A stretch of 64,000 bases of DNA from the NCBI GenBank assembly GCA_965226025.1, contig CBDDCD010000001.1:558001-622000 (forward strand), written 5' to 3'. Positions within the stretch are counted from its first letter, which is position 1, and every line of letters starts with the position of its first letter. Below are positions 51,787 through 60,203 of the stretch, piece after piece. Source of the DNA: Moanibacter sp965226025. GTDB lineage: Bacteria; Verrucomicrobiota; Verrucomicrobiia; Opitutales; UBA2987. The notes below the pieces were generated by a model. That model was not told the DNA's origin. It did not search any database and saw only the letters and a program-made list of their open reading frames with translations. The position numbers were made by a program, and so were the translations under genes.

Positions 51787-53168
51787 CTACCAACCTCCGT
51801 AGGCCGTCGAAACCAGCCAAGGAAAAACTGCCAGTAAGTAGACCCCCAGCAGAAGAAGTATGGTTCTGTTGATTGCAGCTACATCGGCATTCCTTCCAAA
51901 GATCCGAATCGACATATCGTTCCTCCTGAAATGCGAGAAACTGCGTAGACAAAGAAGCATCGCGGGCAAGAAAAGCGTCAGCGGGAAGCGATTGCCGCGT
52001 ACGATAGGAACATACCATGCGTAGAGCGCCATATACCCAGCGAAGTACCCGGCGGCGAAAATAATGACAAGACAGTTCTCTTTCCATAATCGCTTGAGCA
52101 GCTCCCAGTCATTGTACTGGGGAAAAACATCGCCGTAATCGCAAAGTAGAGGAGAAGAAAGGGTCCCGAGCCAAACGACAGGAAGATGCTGATGCCTGAT
52201 ACGGCCGCAAAGCCGAACGCGAACCGCCCGGCAATGTCGGTGAAACTATGATCCTGGAGGTAGCGGCTCAAGCTGGGAATTTCTTCTTCGGGCATATCCG
52301 GCCAGGCGAATCGATCACCATGGGATCTCGTTCCCTCTTTGGCCTCTGCCCATGAATCGTACCACATATAAAATGTGGAGTTGACATTATAGAAATATCG
52401 ACCGAATCGCTCCTTGCTGGTCAGAATGTAGGGAGAGACGATGAGAAGAAATAGAGATATTAGGACGATGGAGCAGGAGAGAGGGAGTAGCACTGTTGAA
52501 TAGGGGGAAGCGTTGCCTTCGTCCCGGGAATTTCGACGGCGCCGGCGCTGGCATAGTCCGCTAACTGTTCGGGCAACTAAACAGGCTGATGCGAGAAGAA
52601 GGGAAGGTAGTACCGAGGCCTTCGTGAGATGGGCGACGCCGCCCACGCAACCTGCGAGAACAGCGGTCGAAAGGTTGGGGCGCCGAATCAGTTCCAGAAG
52701 AGAGCCGAAAAGGAGAAGACCGATCCCGTAGAAGAGGACTTCGGGTTGAAAATAGGGAGATTTGTAGACGAATATGGTAAACATCGCTACTAAAGTGACG
52801 GTGAGAGCGTCTTCGATGTGCCCGCTCCATCTGAATATCACGAAGACTAGAGCGAGAACGATTATTCCGAGCGCGATGCCAACACGCTTACCTCGTTCGA
52901 AGAATTCCTCGTCCGTCATGCCGTCAGTGTAGAACAGCGAGATCAAGGCTGGATACAGCGGCATTCGGTTTCTCCCACCGACAAAAGCGAAGTCAGTTCT
53001 GGCAAGTTCTTTGGCATAATGCATGTAGGCGCTTTGATCTGTGGAATGCATGCTCAGGTTTACCAGTGATGCCTGACGCTCCGAACCCCAGAGAAAGAGA
53101 AGGATGGACAGCAACATGAGGATGGCTGTCTTGAGAACTTGCCTCTTTCTCAAGAGGATGAGTTTCAT
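51787..53168 (-). pseudogene. Polytopic glycosyltransferase-like membrane protein, frameshifted
   Basis: A protein of about 460 residues with many membrane helices and an N-terminal periplasmic-loop pattern (MHSTDQSAYMHYAKEL, GGRNRMPLYPALISLFY) like dolichyl-mannosyltransferase-type (GT-C) enzymes. At about 52118 the frame is broken at TTTTTCCCCAG: adding one C would give FFPQYNDWELLKRLW and restore the frame through YMALYAWYVPIVRGNRFPLT to the end at 51787. As written, the main frame ends at 51978. Loss of one C in a run of five is either a mutation or a consensus error. The start is put at the ATG at 53168. Confidence 0.7.
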
Positions 53169-53262
53169 GGACTGAGGAGGGGTGTCAGGGTTCGGGGTTC
53201 GGGTTGTCCGACCCGTCGGACCCGTCTGGCCAGTCCGACACTCGAAACCTGCAACTCCCGCC

Positions 53263-55017
53263 TCACTCTTCCTCATCTTCATAGATCGCGTCCCCTCGCT
53301 GAAGGCGGACGGCGATCTGAGTCATTCGGGATTCGCCACGTCGAGTGGGGCAGTGGGCAGCGAGATGGCGAGCAATCCCGACGAAGATGTCCTCCTCCTC
53401 CGGCCGACCCTTCCAGAGTCTGGCTTGGCGCGCCCCCGCCTCCAACACTTGGATCTTATGGAAGTCCAGATCTTCCCGAAGGGTGGCTATCGCGAGGGTA
53501 TCGATCAAGTCGTCCCGGGGAAGTCCGAGACGCACATAGCGGGCAACGGTACTGGTCACGACATTGAGATTCTGCCGGTGATCGAGGAGGCTTAGGATTT
53601 GCTCCAAGAGCGCCTCAGGTTCTTTCGGCAGATCCTCCAGATCACCCAGCTCTCCAGGGAGCCGAGCTTCGGGAATGTTAAGAAATCTATCCTTGTAGGT
53701 GGCCATGGCGGCATGAAACACTCCTTTTATTGTATCCGGAGTCACGGACCGCTTCAGGCTCTGATAGACGCCGTTGGCAAAATTGAAAGTGTGAACCGGA
53801 TCGAACCAGTCGGCGATATCGTTCGATTCCGGAAAGCGAGCCATCCTCAAAGCGGCGGTGTAGCAAATCTGTTGCGCGATCGTCAACACATCGACTCCCC
53901 TCGAAATCTCGCCCTTGATCGCTTCCACGATCGCCGCCGGATCGTCGCTCCAGAGAATCTCTGCCAGTCCCGAATTCAGCATCGCGCCGTTGCTTCCCTC
54001 CTTCGCAAGAAGCCCAGGGAGCTCCTCTTCGACGGATCGGATGATCTCAATCAGATCGATCGGCGTTCTCCAAGAACTCTGTTCCTCGCCGCCACGGGCT
54101 CCGGATACCTGAGGCATCAGGGTAGGGAGAACCCCTTCCGCCTCCTCCCAGCCGATAAACTCCAAGAGTTCGAACGCCTTATTGAAGAAATCCAAGGTGT
54201 GGCCGGTGTTCGAAAAGATGCGATCGCTCACACCAGCAAAAAAGAGATCGTTGAGCTCCGCCGAACCGGGAGCCGCCGCCGCCGCCGTGAGCGCCGTCCG
54301 CTCTGCACCATCCCTCTGTCGCACCACCAGCCAATCCCTGAACCATCGCTTCAACTGTGACAAAGAGGAAGATGAGCCGGCCAAGGGATTTCGGTCACGC
54401 CGGGAAGGTCGATCGGCACAGTTGCCGGCGAGTCTGCGGGTCGCATAGGCGAGAGCGAAAATCCGTGTTTGCTTGCTCAAATGGGGCCACAGGTTGGCCA
54501 CCACCGTAAGGCTCGTCATCCCATCGTTCCAATTTTCATGGTTGGCACTTCCAAACCGTACAATAAGTCTGAAGATCTCTTTGAAATCGGATTGCGATTC
54601 AAGGAGCCCAATGACGCTCTTGGCCTGAACCAGTCCAATGTTTTGCTCCAATCCCTTCTTCAAGCGCTGGCTGTAGTAGGTCTCACCCGGTACCGCTTTC
54701 GGCGTTTCCGAAATGAATACCTTCCCGTCTTTTAGAAAAGTGTCGTAGACCGGGACATCGTCCGCAAATAGGTCGAAGGCGCAGCCACTGCAAATGTCGA
54801 ATCGAGCATGGTGCCAATGACAGGTCAGAATGCCGTCCTTTACTGTTCCCCGGTCTAATGGAAAACCCATATGCGGACACCGGTTGTCCAGCGCTTTGAT
54901 CTCGTCCCCTAACCTGAATAAAGCGATGGAACGATCTCCCACCCGAACCACCGCCGCTTTCCCGTCTTCAATTTCTACTTCAGACACTGCTGCCTGAAAT
55001 CCTTTCCCCTCGTCCAT
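53263..55017 (-). CDS. Rieske [2Fe-2S] protein with large unknown C-terminal domain
   Basis: 584 residues. The N-terminal Rieske domain (about 8-110) has Cys47-Pro-His49 in NRCPHMGFPL and Cys66/His69 in LTCHWHHARFD. The remaining 470 residues are predicted mostly helical and contain His-rich conserved-looking motifs: ANHENWNDGMTSL, NTGHTLDFFNKAFELLEFIGW and DPVHTFNFANGVYQ. I recognise no catalytic family in this part; a remote link to questin-oxidase-like domains is a guess. A ribosome binding site GGAGGAG precedes the ATG. Divergent to a SufR-like regulator 98 bases away, which suggests iron-sulfur or redox control. Confidence 0.8.
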   Translation of the reverse strand: MDEGKGFQAAVSEVEIEDGKAAVVRVGDRSIALFRLGDEIKALDNRCPHMGFPLDRGTVKDGILTCHWHHARFDICSGCAFDLFADDVPVYDTFLKDGKVFISETPKAVPGETYYSQRLKKGLEQNIGLVQAKSVIGLLESQSDFKEIFRLIVRFGSANHENWNDGMTSLTVVANLWPHLSKQTRIFALAYATRRLAGNCADRPSRRDRNPLAGSSSSLSQLKRWFRDWLVVRQRDGAERTALTAAAAAPGSAELNDLFFAGVSDRIFSNTGHTLDFFNKAFELLEFIGWEEAEGVLPTLMPQVSGARGGEEQSSWRTPIDLIEIIRSVEEELPGLLAKEGSNGAMLNSGLAEILWSDDPAAIVEAIKGEISRGVDVLTIAQQICYTAALRMARFPESNDIADWFDPVHTFNFANGVYQSLKRSVTPDTIKGVFHAAMATYKDRFLNIPEARLPGELGDLEDLPKEPEALLEQILSLLDHRQNLNVVTSTVARYVRLGLPRDDLIDTLAIATLREDLDFHKIQVLEAGARQARLWKGRPEEEDIFVGIARHLAAHCPTRRGESRMTQIAVRLQRGDAIYEDEEE

Positions 55018-55038
55018 TGTACTCCTCCGATTGCTAAA

Positions 55039-55100
55039 GCGTTTCCTTTATAAAGTTGACGTTGCGCCATGGTTATATCAAGAAAAAAGTTTAGAAACGC
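55039..55100. promoter_or_regulatory. Divergent control region between Rieske and SufR-like genes
   Basis: Contains GCGTTTC (55039-55045) and its complement GAAACGC (55094-55100), and a TTTATAAAG stretch. These are candidate operator half-sites for the Fe-S regulator on the right. No clear -10/-35 pair can be fixed. Confidence 0.4.
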
Positions 55101-55115
55101 GCAAAACGCAATTTT

Positions 55116-55775
55116 ATGGGAAGAACCCAGTCAGATTCAAGGAACAAGGGGAAGAGCCGACGGAGGATTCTTGAGATTCTAAAGCGGGACGGGCCTTCGG
55201 ATGCGGCGACAATGGCGCGGGAGCTCGGGGTTTCGGCAATGGCCGTGCGCCAGCATCTCTATGAAATGCTGGCGCAGAAAATCGCGACCTACGAGGAGAG
55301 GCCGCGCTCGGTGGGCCGCCCCACGAAATTCTGGCGCCTGACGCCCGAGGCGGACGATTTCTTCCCCAACGGTCATGCCGAGCTCGCGCTGAGCCTGATC
55401 CAAGGCATACGAACCAGCTTTGGAGAAGACGGAATCCGCAAGCTTCTCAAAGAACAGGCGGTAGAGCAGACGAAATCCTATCGGAAGCAGCTGGGAGGGT
55501 GCCGAAATCTGAGCGAGAAACTGGAGAGACTGTCAGAGATCCGAACCGAGGAGGGTTACATGGCCGAGGTGCACAAGGAGGCCGGAGACGGTTTCCTCTT
55601 GGTGGAGAACCACTGCCCCATTTGCAGTGCGGCGCGCTCCTGCACGGGACTCTGCGGAAAGGAACTCGAGGTATTCTGCAATGTTCTGGGGGAGACAGTG
55701 AGTATCGAAAGAACCGAGCACATTCTGACGGGGGCAAGAAGGTGTGCCTATCGTGTTAGGAATCTGGCAGAATGA
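55116..55775 (+). CDS. SufR-like iron-sulfur transcriptional regulator
   Basis: 219 residues. An N-terminal winged helix-turn-helix (about 15-80: RRRILEILKRDGPSDAATMARELGVSAMAVRQHLYEM) and a C-terminal cysteine cluster, Cys167-x2-Cys170-x5-Cys176-x3-Cys180, in ENHCPICSAARSCTGLC, plus Cys188 and Cys210. This arrangement is that of the DeoR/ArsR-like SufR group, whose cluster controls DNA binding. It is divergent to the Rieske gene and likely represses it and itself when its cluster is present (inference). Confidence 0.85.
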   Translation: MGRTQSDSRNKGKSRRRILEILKRDGPSDAATMARELGVSAMAVRQHLYEMLAQKIATYEERPRSVGRPTKFWRLTPEADDFFPNGHAELALSLIQGIRTSFGEDGIRKLLKEQAVEQTKSYRKQLGGCRNLSEKLERLSEIRTEEGYMAEVHKEAGDGFLLVENHCPICSAARSCTGLCGKELEVFCNVLGETVSIERTEHILTGARRCAYRVRNLAE

Positions 55776-55985
55776 TTTTTTGAATACCGCAGGGCTTTCC
55801 ATCGAATCCGATCTGTTCCGGTAATGGTGGAGCGAGTTTATCTCGCGATGATCCAAGCTGCGATTCTCTCGAACCACTGGAGAACATTAGTCCTGACGAG
55901 GCGATTTCTACAACGCCGTCGACTCTTGACACATCGGACTTACGTCTCTCGATTCTCAGGGACTGGAGGGAGGAGCAATTGAACG

Positions 55986-56795
55986 ATGATTATAGTACGT
56001 TATTTGGACAAAGAAGGTAATGAGAAACACGCGGGAGCGAAAGAGGACCACAAGTTTTTCGAACTTTCCGGCGACATCCTGGGAGAATATGAGCTCACCG
56101 ATCGGGAGGCCCAAATTCACAAGCAGCTGGCACCCATTGTTCCGCCGATCATTTTTGGGATTGGATTGAACTATGGCCAACACGCCGACGAGACCGGGAT
56201 GGCTCATCCGGAGTTTCCAATTCTCTTCCTGAAAGGACCGAACGCGGTCCAGAATCCCGATGATCCGATCGTCATACCCGGCGGAGAGAGCAAGAGCGAA
56301 GAGGTCGACTATGAGTGTGAACTGGGGGTTGTTATTGGCAAACCGTGTAAAGATGTGGAACGCGAGGAAGCTCTAGAATACGTGCTCGGCTACACCTGCG
56401 CGAACGACGTCAGCGCCCGGGATTGGCAGATCAAGTGGGGCGGCAGCCAATGGTGCCGCGGAAAGGGATTCGATACTTTTGCGCCATTAGGCCCGTGCAT
56501 TGTCACGACTGAGGATGTTCCCGATCCCAACTCCTTACGCATCAGGACGGTGCTGAACGGAGAGACAATGCAAGATTCCAATACATCAGATATGATCTTT
56601 GATGTACGGGAGCTAATCTCATTTCTCAGCAAGAGCACGACACTCTTGCCTGGTAGTGTGATTATGACGGGGACGCCTCAGGGCGTCGGAATGGCACGCA
56701 AACCTCCGGTCTACCTCAAAGAAGGCGACAGCGTAACGATCATCATTGAGAAGATCGGAGCGCTCACCAATCCCATCATCCAGTCTGACAGATAA
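55986..56795 (+). CDS. Fumarylacetoacetate hydrolase-family protein
   Basis: 269 residues. The FAH core starts at IIFGIGLNYGQHADE; the metal site is EEVDYECELGVVIGK (Glu-x-Glu), GYTCANDVSARDWQ follows, and MTGTPQGVGMARKPPVYLKEGD closes the site. Family members hydrolyse C-C bonds of 2,4-dioxo acids, decarboxylate oxaloacetate or hydrolyse acylpyruvates; the substrate is unknown. Stop TAA sits in a perfect palindrome. Confidence 0.87.
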   Translation: MIIVRYLDKEGNEKHAGAKEDHKFFELSGDILGEYELTDREAQIHKQLAPIVPPIIFGIGLNYGQHADETGMAHPEFPILFLKGPNAVQNPDDPIVIPGGESKSEEVDYECELGVVIGKPCKDVEREEALEYVLGYTCANDVSARDWQIKWGGSQWCRGKGFDTFAPLGPCIVTTEDVPDPNSLRIRTVLNGETMQDSNTSDMIFDVRELISFLSKSTTLLPGSVIMTGTPQGVGMARKPPVYLKEGDSVTIIIEKIGALTNPIIQSDR

Positions 56796-56808
56796 GAATC
56801 TGTCAGAC
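56783..56808. repeat. Perfect palindrome at the FAH gene end
   Basis: GTCTGACAGAT (56783-56793), AAGA, ATCTGTCAGAC (56798-56808). The stop codon TAA at 56793-56795 lies inside, and TAAGAATCTGTC has the same phase as TAGGAATCTGTC at the ends of hom and cimA. It can act as a terminator hairpin towards the convergent TPR gene. Confidence 0.75.
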
Positions 56809-56828
56809 TACTAGAATGGCAACTGTCT

Positions 56829-58001
56829 TCAGTTGCCTGCCTCTTTCAATTGTAGAAAGGCAGCGATATGTTCGTAGAATCGCAGGATATCCGCCTCAAC
56901 GCAGGCTTCCAGTCTCTTGATTGCCTCCTCCCGGCGCTTTGAAACGAAGTGGGTTTGAGCAATGTAAAATACTGCTTCTGTGCTCTGCTCTTTCTCCTTG
57001 ATGAGGTCGGTATCCGCCGCCAACCGGAGAAATTCCTCCCCTGATATTTCCTTGAGGAGGAAGCGGGCAACCGTATCCGGCCAGTCAAAAGCATCCCCCT
57101 CTTCACGATCGTCGCGGTGTTTTCTCAGCGTCTCGTCGGCACGCTCGATTTCGCCTATCCGTGCATCGATCATCCACAGCCATAGATTGCCGTAGTCCAG
57201 GATCTCCTTATTCTGGGACAGTTCCAGGCCCGAGAGGATGTCGCGCCTGGCCTTCGGAAATTCTTCCTTCGCATAAAAGAATAGTCCGCGTGAAAGTAAA
57301 GGGCCGGGACTGTTGGGCGCGTACCGAACCGCCTTGTCGTAGTCCGTGAGGGCGCTCTTTTCCAATCCTTGGAGGATTTTCAATCTCGCCCTCAGAACGT
57401 AGCCCGGGGCGAATCGCCGATCTTTCTTCAGGAATTTATTGCAGACTTCGAGAGCTCCCTCAAGATCGCCGGCGGCGCATTTCGCATCACTCAATGCTCT
57501 GAGATGTTCCAGAGAGTCCTTCTCGAGATTGGCGAGGCGTTCGAAGTCTTCCGCCGCTCCGTCGTAATCGTGGCGGTCCAACCTGAGTTCGGCTCGCGCC
57601 CTAAAGTAGTCAGGATTCGAATTGTCCAGCTCGACCGCCACCGAGAGATCTTCAAGAGCGCCGTTCCAGTCTTCCTTTTCCACATGGGACTGGCTTCTTT
57701 CGTAATAGGCAATCGGGAGTTTTGGATTCGTTTCGATAGCTTTCGAATAGTCGTCGTGGGCGCCGTCGAAATCCTTTCGTTTCGCCTTAGCCTTACCTCT
57801 GTAGACATAGGCTTCAGCATTTTCAGAATCCAACCGAAGGGCTTCGTCGAAGTCCATGATAGCCCCTTCCACGTCGCCTATTCGGGTTAATTCCTTACCC
57901 TTTTCCGTATACCGGAGGGAACGATTTGCCCGCTCGTACTCGTCCTCACCAAAGAGGAACGGGACAAGAATCCATGGCATGATCGCGATGTAGTATCTCA
58001 T
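56829..58001 (-). CDS. Exported TPR-repeat protein
   Basis: 390 residues with a short hydrophobic N-terminus (MRYYIAIMPWILVPFLFG) likely a signal, then about eight to nine tetratricopeptide repeats (e.g. GDVEGAIMDFDEALRLDSEN, KDFDGAHDDYSKAIETNPKL, EDWNGALEDLSVAVELDNSN). Later repeats are more diverged. A scaffold for protein contact; partner unknown. Its ATG overlaps the stop of the EamA gene (ATGA at 57998-58001), so the two are co-translated. Confidence 0.88.
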   Translation of the reverse strand: MRYYIAIMPWILVPFLFGEDEYERANRSLRYTEKGKELTRIGDVEGAIMDFDEALRLDSENAEAYVYRGKAKAKRKDFDGAHDDYSKAIETNPKLPIAYYERSQSHVEKEDWNGALEDLSVAVELDNSNPDYFRARAELRLDRHDYDGAAEDFERLANLEKDSLEHLRALSDAKCAAGDLEGALEVCNKFLKKDRRFAPGYVLRARLKILQGLEKSALTDYDKAVRYAPNSPGPLLSRGLFFYAKEEFPKARRDILSGLELSQNKEILDYGNLWLWMIDARIGEIERADETLRKHRDDREEGDAFDWPDTVARFLLKEISGEEFLRLAADTDLIKEKEQSTEAVFYIAQTHFVSKRREEAIKRLEACVEADILRFYEHIAAFLQLKEAGN

Positions 58002-58888
58002 TCTCTTTCAGAATTGACGATGGCGACTCCGGCGCCGACAAGCAACATGCTTACCCAGATTCCGGGAGTCAACGCCTCCTTCAGGATGAGGTGACTCAAA
58101 AGAACGCCGAATGGAGGAATCGTGAAGGAAAAGACTCCCAGCCGGCTCGCCTGAAAATCGCGGATAAGAATCGTCCAGATAATAAAGCATAACCCGGCGA
58201 TGACCAGTCCTTGGTAGAGGATGGCCAAAACAATCTCAGTTGTAAGCTTGAGACCGTCTATCGGCTCAAATATTGCGCTAAGGAGAAAGAAAACCGGAAT
58301 ACTCAGAACCGCCTGCCAGAAGAGAATCTTACCGGGATGGAGGTTTACGGTGAGATGCTTGACATATACCTGGCGCGCTCCAAGGAGGAGGCTGCTTGCG
58401 AAAACGAGGAGGTCCCCAACCAGAAAGGTCCTGCCTTCAAGGAACAGCCCCTCCCAGAATATGGCGCAAATTCCGCCGAAAGCCAGGGTCATCCCAAGGA
58501 GTTTTCGAACGCTGAACCGATCGCCGGGAATGAAGAGGTGGGCGAACAGCGCGGTGAAGAAGGGATGGCAAGAAATCAAAATCGAGGATCGGCTCCCGGT
58601 CGAGCCGTCGGTGCCGAAATTGAGAAATAGGATCTGGAAGAAGAAAATGAGCGTGAGTTGAACGAGCAATCGCCACTCGAGCTTGCTCATCCGCAGAGAG
58701 ATTCGGGCAACCATAACCCATAGAAAAACCACCACCAGGCCTAGAGTGAATCGCACGCCGGCCAACGCCAGAGGTGGAACTCCAGCCAGCGCGACCTTTA
58801 TCGAAACCGAATTTCCAGACCAAAGGAGGGAGGCCAACAAGGCCCAGAGAATCGCACCGACCGTAAGGGGCTTGTTACTGTATGCCAT
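57998..58888 (-). CDS. EamA/DMT-family transporter
   Basis: 296 residues, ten membrane helices in two EamA repeats: ILWALLASLLWSGNSVSIKV and LAGVRFTLGLVVVFLW in the first half; DLLVFASSLLLGARQVYVK and GVFSFTIPPFGVLLSHLILKE in the second. Exports or imports small metabolites across the inner membrane; substrate not predictable. Upstream and in operon with the TPR protein. Confidence 0.9.
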   Translation of the reverse strand: MAYSNKPLTVGAILWALLASLLWSGNSVSIKVALAGVPPLALAGVRFTLGLVVVFLWVMVARISLRMSKLEWRLLVQLTLIFFFQILFLNFGTDGSTGSRSSILISCHPFFTALFAHLFIPGDRFSVRKLLGMTLAFGGICAIFWEGLFLEGRTFLVGDLLVFASSLLLGARQVYVKHLTVNLHPGKILFWQAVLSIPVFFLLSAIFEPIDGLKLTTEIVLAILYQGLVIAGLCFIIWTILIRDFQASRLGVFSFTIPPFGVLLSHLILKEALTPGIWVSMLLVGAGVAIVNSERE

Positions 58889-59083
58889 GGAGGAGGAGAG
58901 TGAGACGGGGACGCGGGGATGAGAGGTTAGATGATCATTTTCTTAGTCGGCTACACTCTTTTGACCGGTCGAAACTTACTCTGGGACTAGGTAGCTGTGG
59001 AGATCTAATGTCGTGAATCTCAATCGTATTCCAAATTCGAACCGATCGGATATCGACTGGAGATCACCACCGAAAAATTCCGG

Positions 59084-59878
59084 TCACTCCTTCCCCATTC
59101 CGGGCGGATTGAAGCGGCCGTCGATCGCGGTCCAACCGCCATCGACATAGAGCACCGAGCCGGTGATAAATGCAGCCGCGTCCGTGAGAAGAAAGACGGT
59201 CGGCCAGGCGATCTCCTCGGGAGTTCCCCAGCGGTTGAATACGGAGTGGGCGGAGTAGGCATCACTCCATTCAGGATTCGATCGGATCTGCCGGGTCAGA
59301 GGGGTGTCGACGATTCCGGGAGCGAGTGCGTTTACCCGGACTCCCGACGGGCCCAATTCCGCCGCCGCGGCTCGAACCAGTTGCTCGATGGCGCCCTTGG
59401 TGGCCGCATAAATTCCCTGGCCGGGTTCGACCACTTTGCCTCGAATGGAGGAGAAGAGCACAATACTTCCCCTCCCTCTCGCGGTCATCAGCTTGCCGGC
59501 AATATTCAAAATGTAGAACCCTCCCTTCAGATTCACATCCAGTATTCGATCCACTTCCTCGCTGGTGTAGGCCGTGATCGGCTGTCGAACGTTGAGGGCC
59601 GGCGTGGCTACGACTGCATCCAGTCCGAATCGGCCGTCAATATCGTTGAGAAATTCATCAACTCTTCTCCCGTCGCGGATGTCGAGAGTGTGCCCTTCCG
59701 ACTTCGCTCCCCTCCCGGAAATCTGTTCCGCAACTTTGCGAACGCCGACTGCATCGATATCCGCGCAGATCACATTGCCGCCAGACTCGGCGCAGGCCAA
59801 TGCCACCGCCTCACCGATTCCCGCCGCCGCCCCGATGACGGCTACGGTTCGATCCTGGAGGCTGAATTTGAGATTCAC
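59084..59878 (-). CDS. Short-chain dehydrogenase/reductase
   Basis: 264 residues, classical SDR. Cofactor motif VIGAAAGIGEAVALACAE with GxxxGIG, NAG-equivalent region ATPALNVRQP, active-site Ser in IVLFSSIRG and Tyr-x3-Lys in YAATKGAIEQLVRAAA, then NALAPGIVDTPLTRQ. NAD(P)-dependent alcohol/ketone oxidoreductase with unknown substrate. Downstream of the EamA gene but on the same strand, separated by about 195 bases. Confidence 0.9.
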   Translation of the reverse strand: MNLKFSLQDRTVAVIGAAAGIGEAVALACAESGGNVICADIDAVGVRKVAEQISGRGAKSEGHTLDIRDGRRVDEFLNDIDGRFGLDAVVATPALNVRQPITAYTSEEVDRILDVNLKGGFYILNIAGKLMTARGRGSIVLFSSIRGKVVEPGQGIYAATKGAIEQLVRAAAAELGPSGVRVNALAPGIVDTPLTRQIRSNPEWSDAYSAHSVFNRWGTPEEIAWPTVFLLTDAAAFITGSVLYVDGGWTAIDGRFNPPGMGKE

Positions 59879-60203
59879 AACTCAATCACTGATTCCGAGA
59901 AACCATTCAAACCGCTAATCAACGCTAATAGACGCTAATTTGGAAGAGAAATTCTGAGATCAAAGGCCCAGTTGAGATGTAGCCGGGATCGCAAGATATC
60001 CCTGGTAGCAGGATACCCTCGGAATGCTCTCAGCCATCTGGACTGCGCTGAGGATGGATCGCGCTACGGCATCGGCGGCGAGACGAGATCGCGGGATAAA
60101 CCCGCTCCTACAGTCGGATTCCGATGGGGGGGGGAACTTGGTCGTAAGCTTCGACAAAGATCACATGGCATTCGCAACCCGACACCCGAAACTCCCCTTC
60201 CCT
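59879..60203. other. Gene-free gap with REP-like hairpin
   Basis: No gene. At 60087-60110 ATCGCGGGATAAACCCGCTCCTAC is a REP-type palindrome (GCGGG/CCCGC stem, TAGGAGC tail on the minus strand). Confidence 0.55.
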
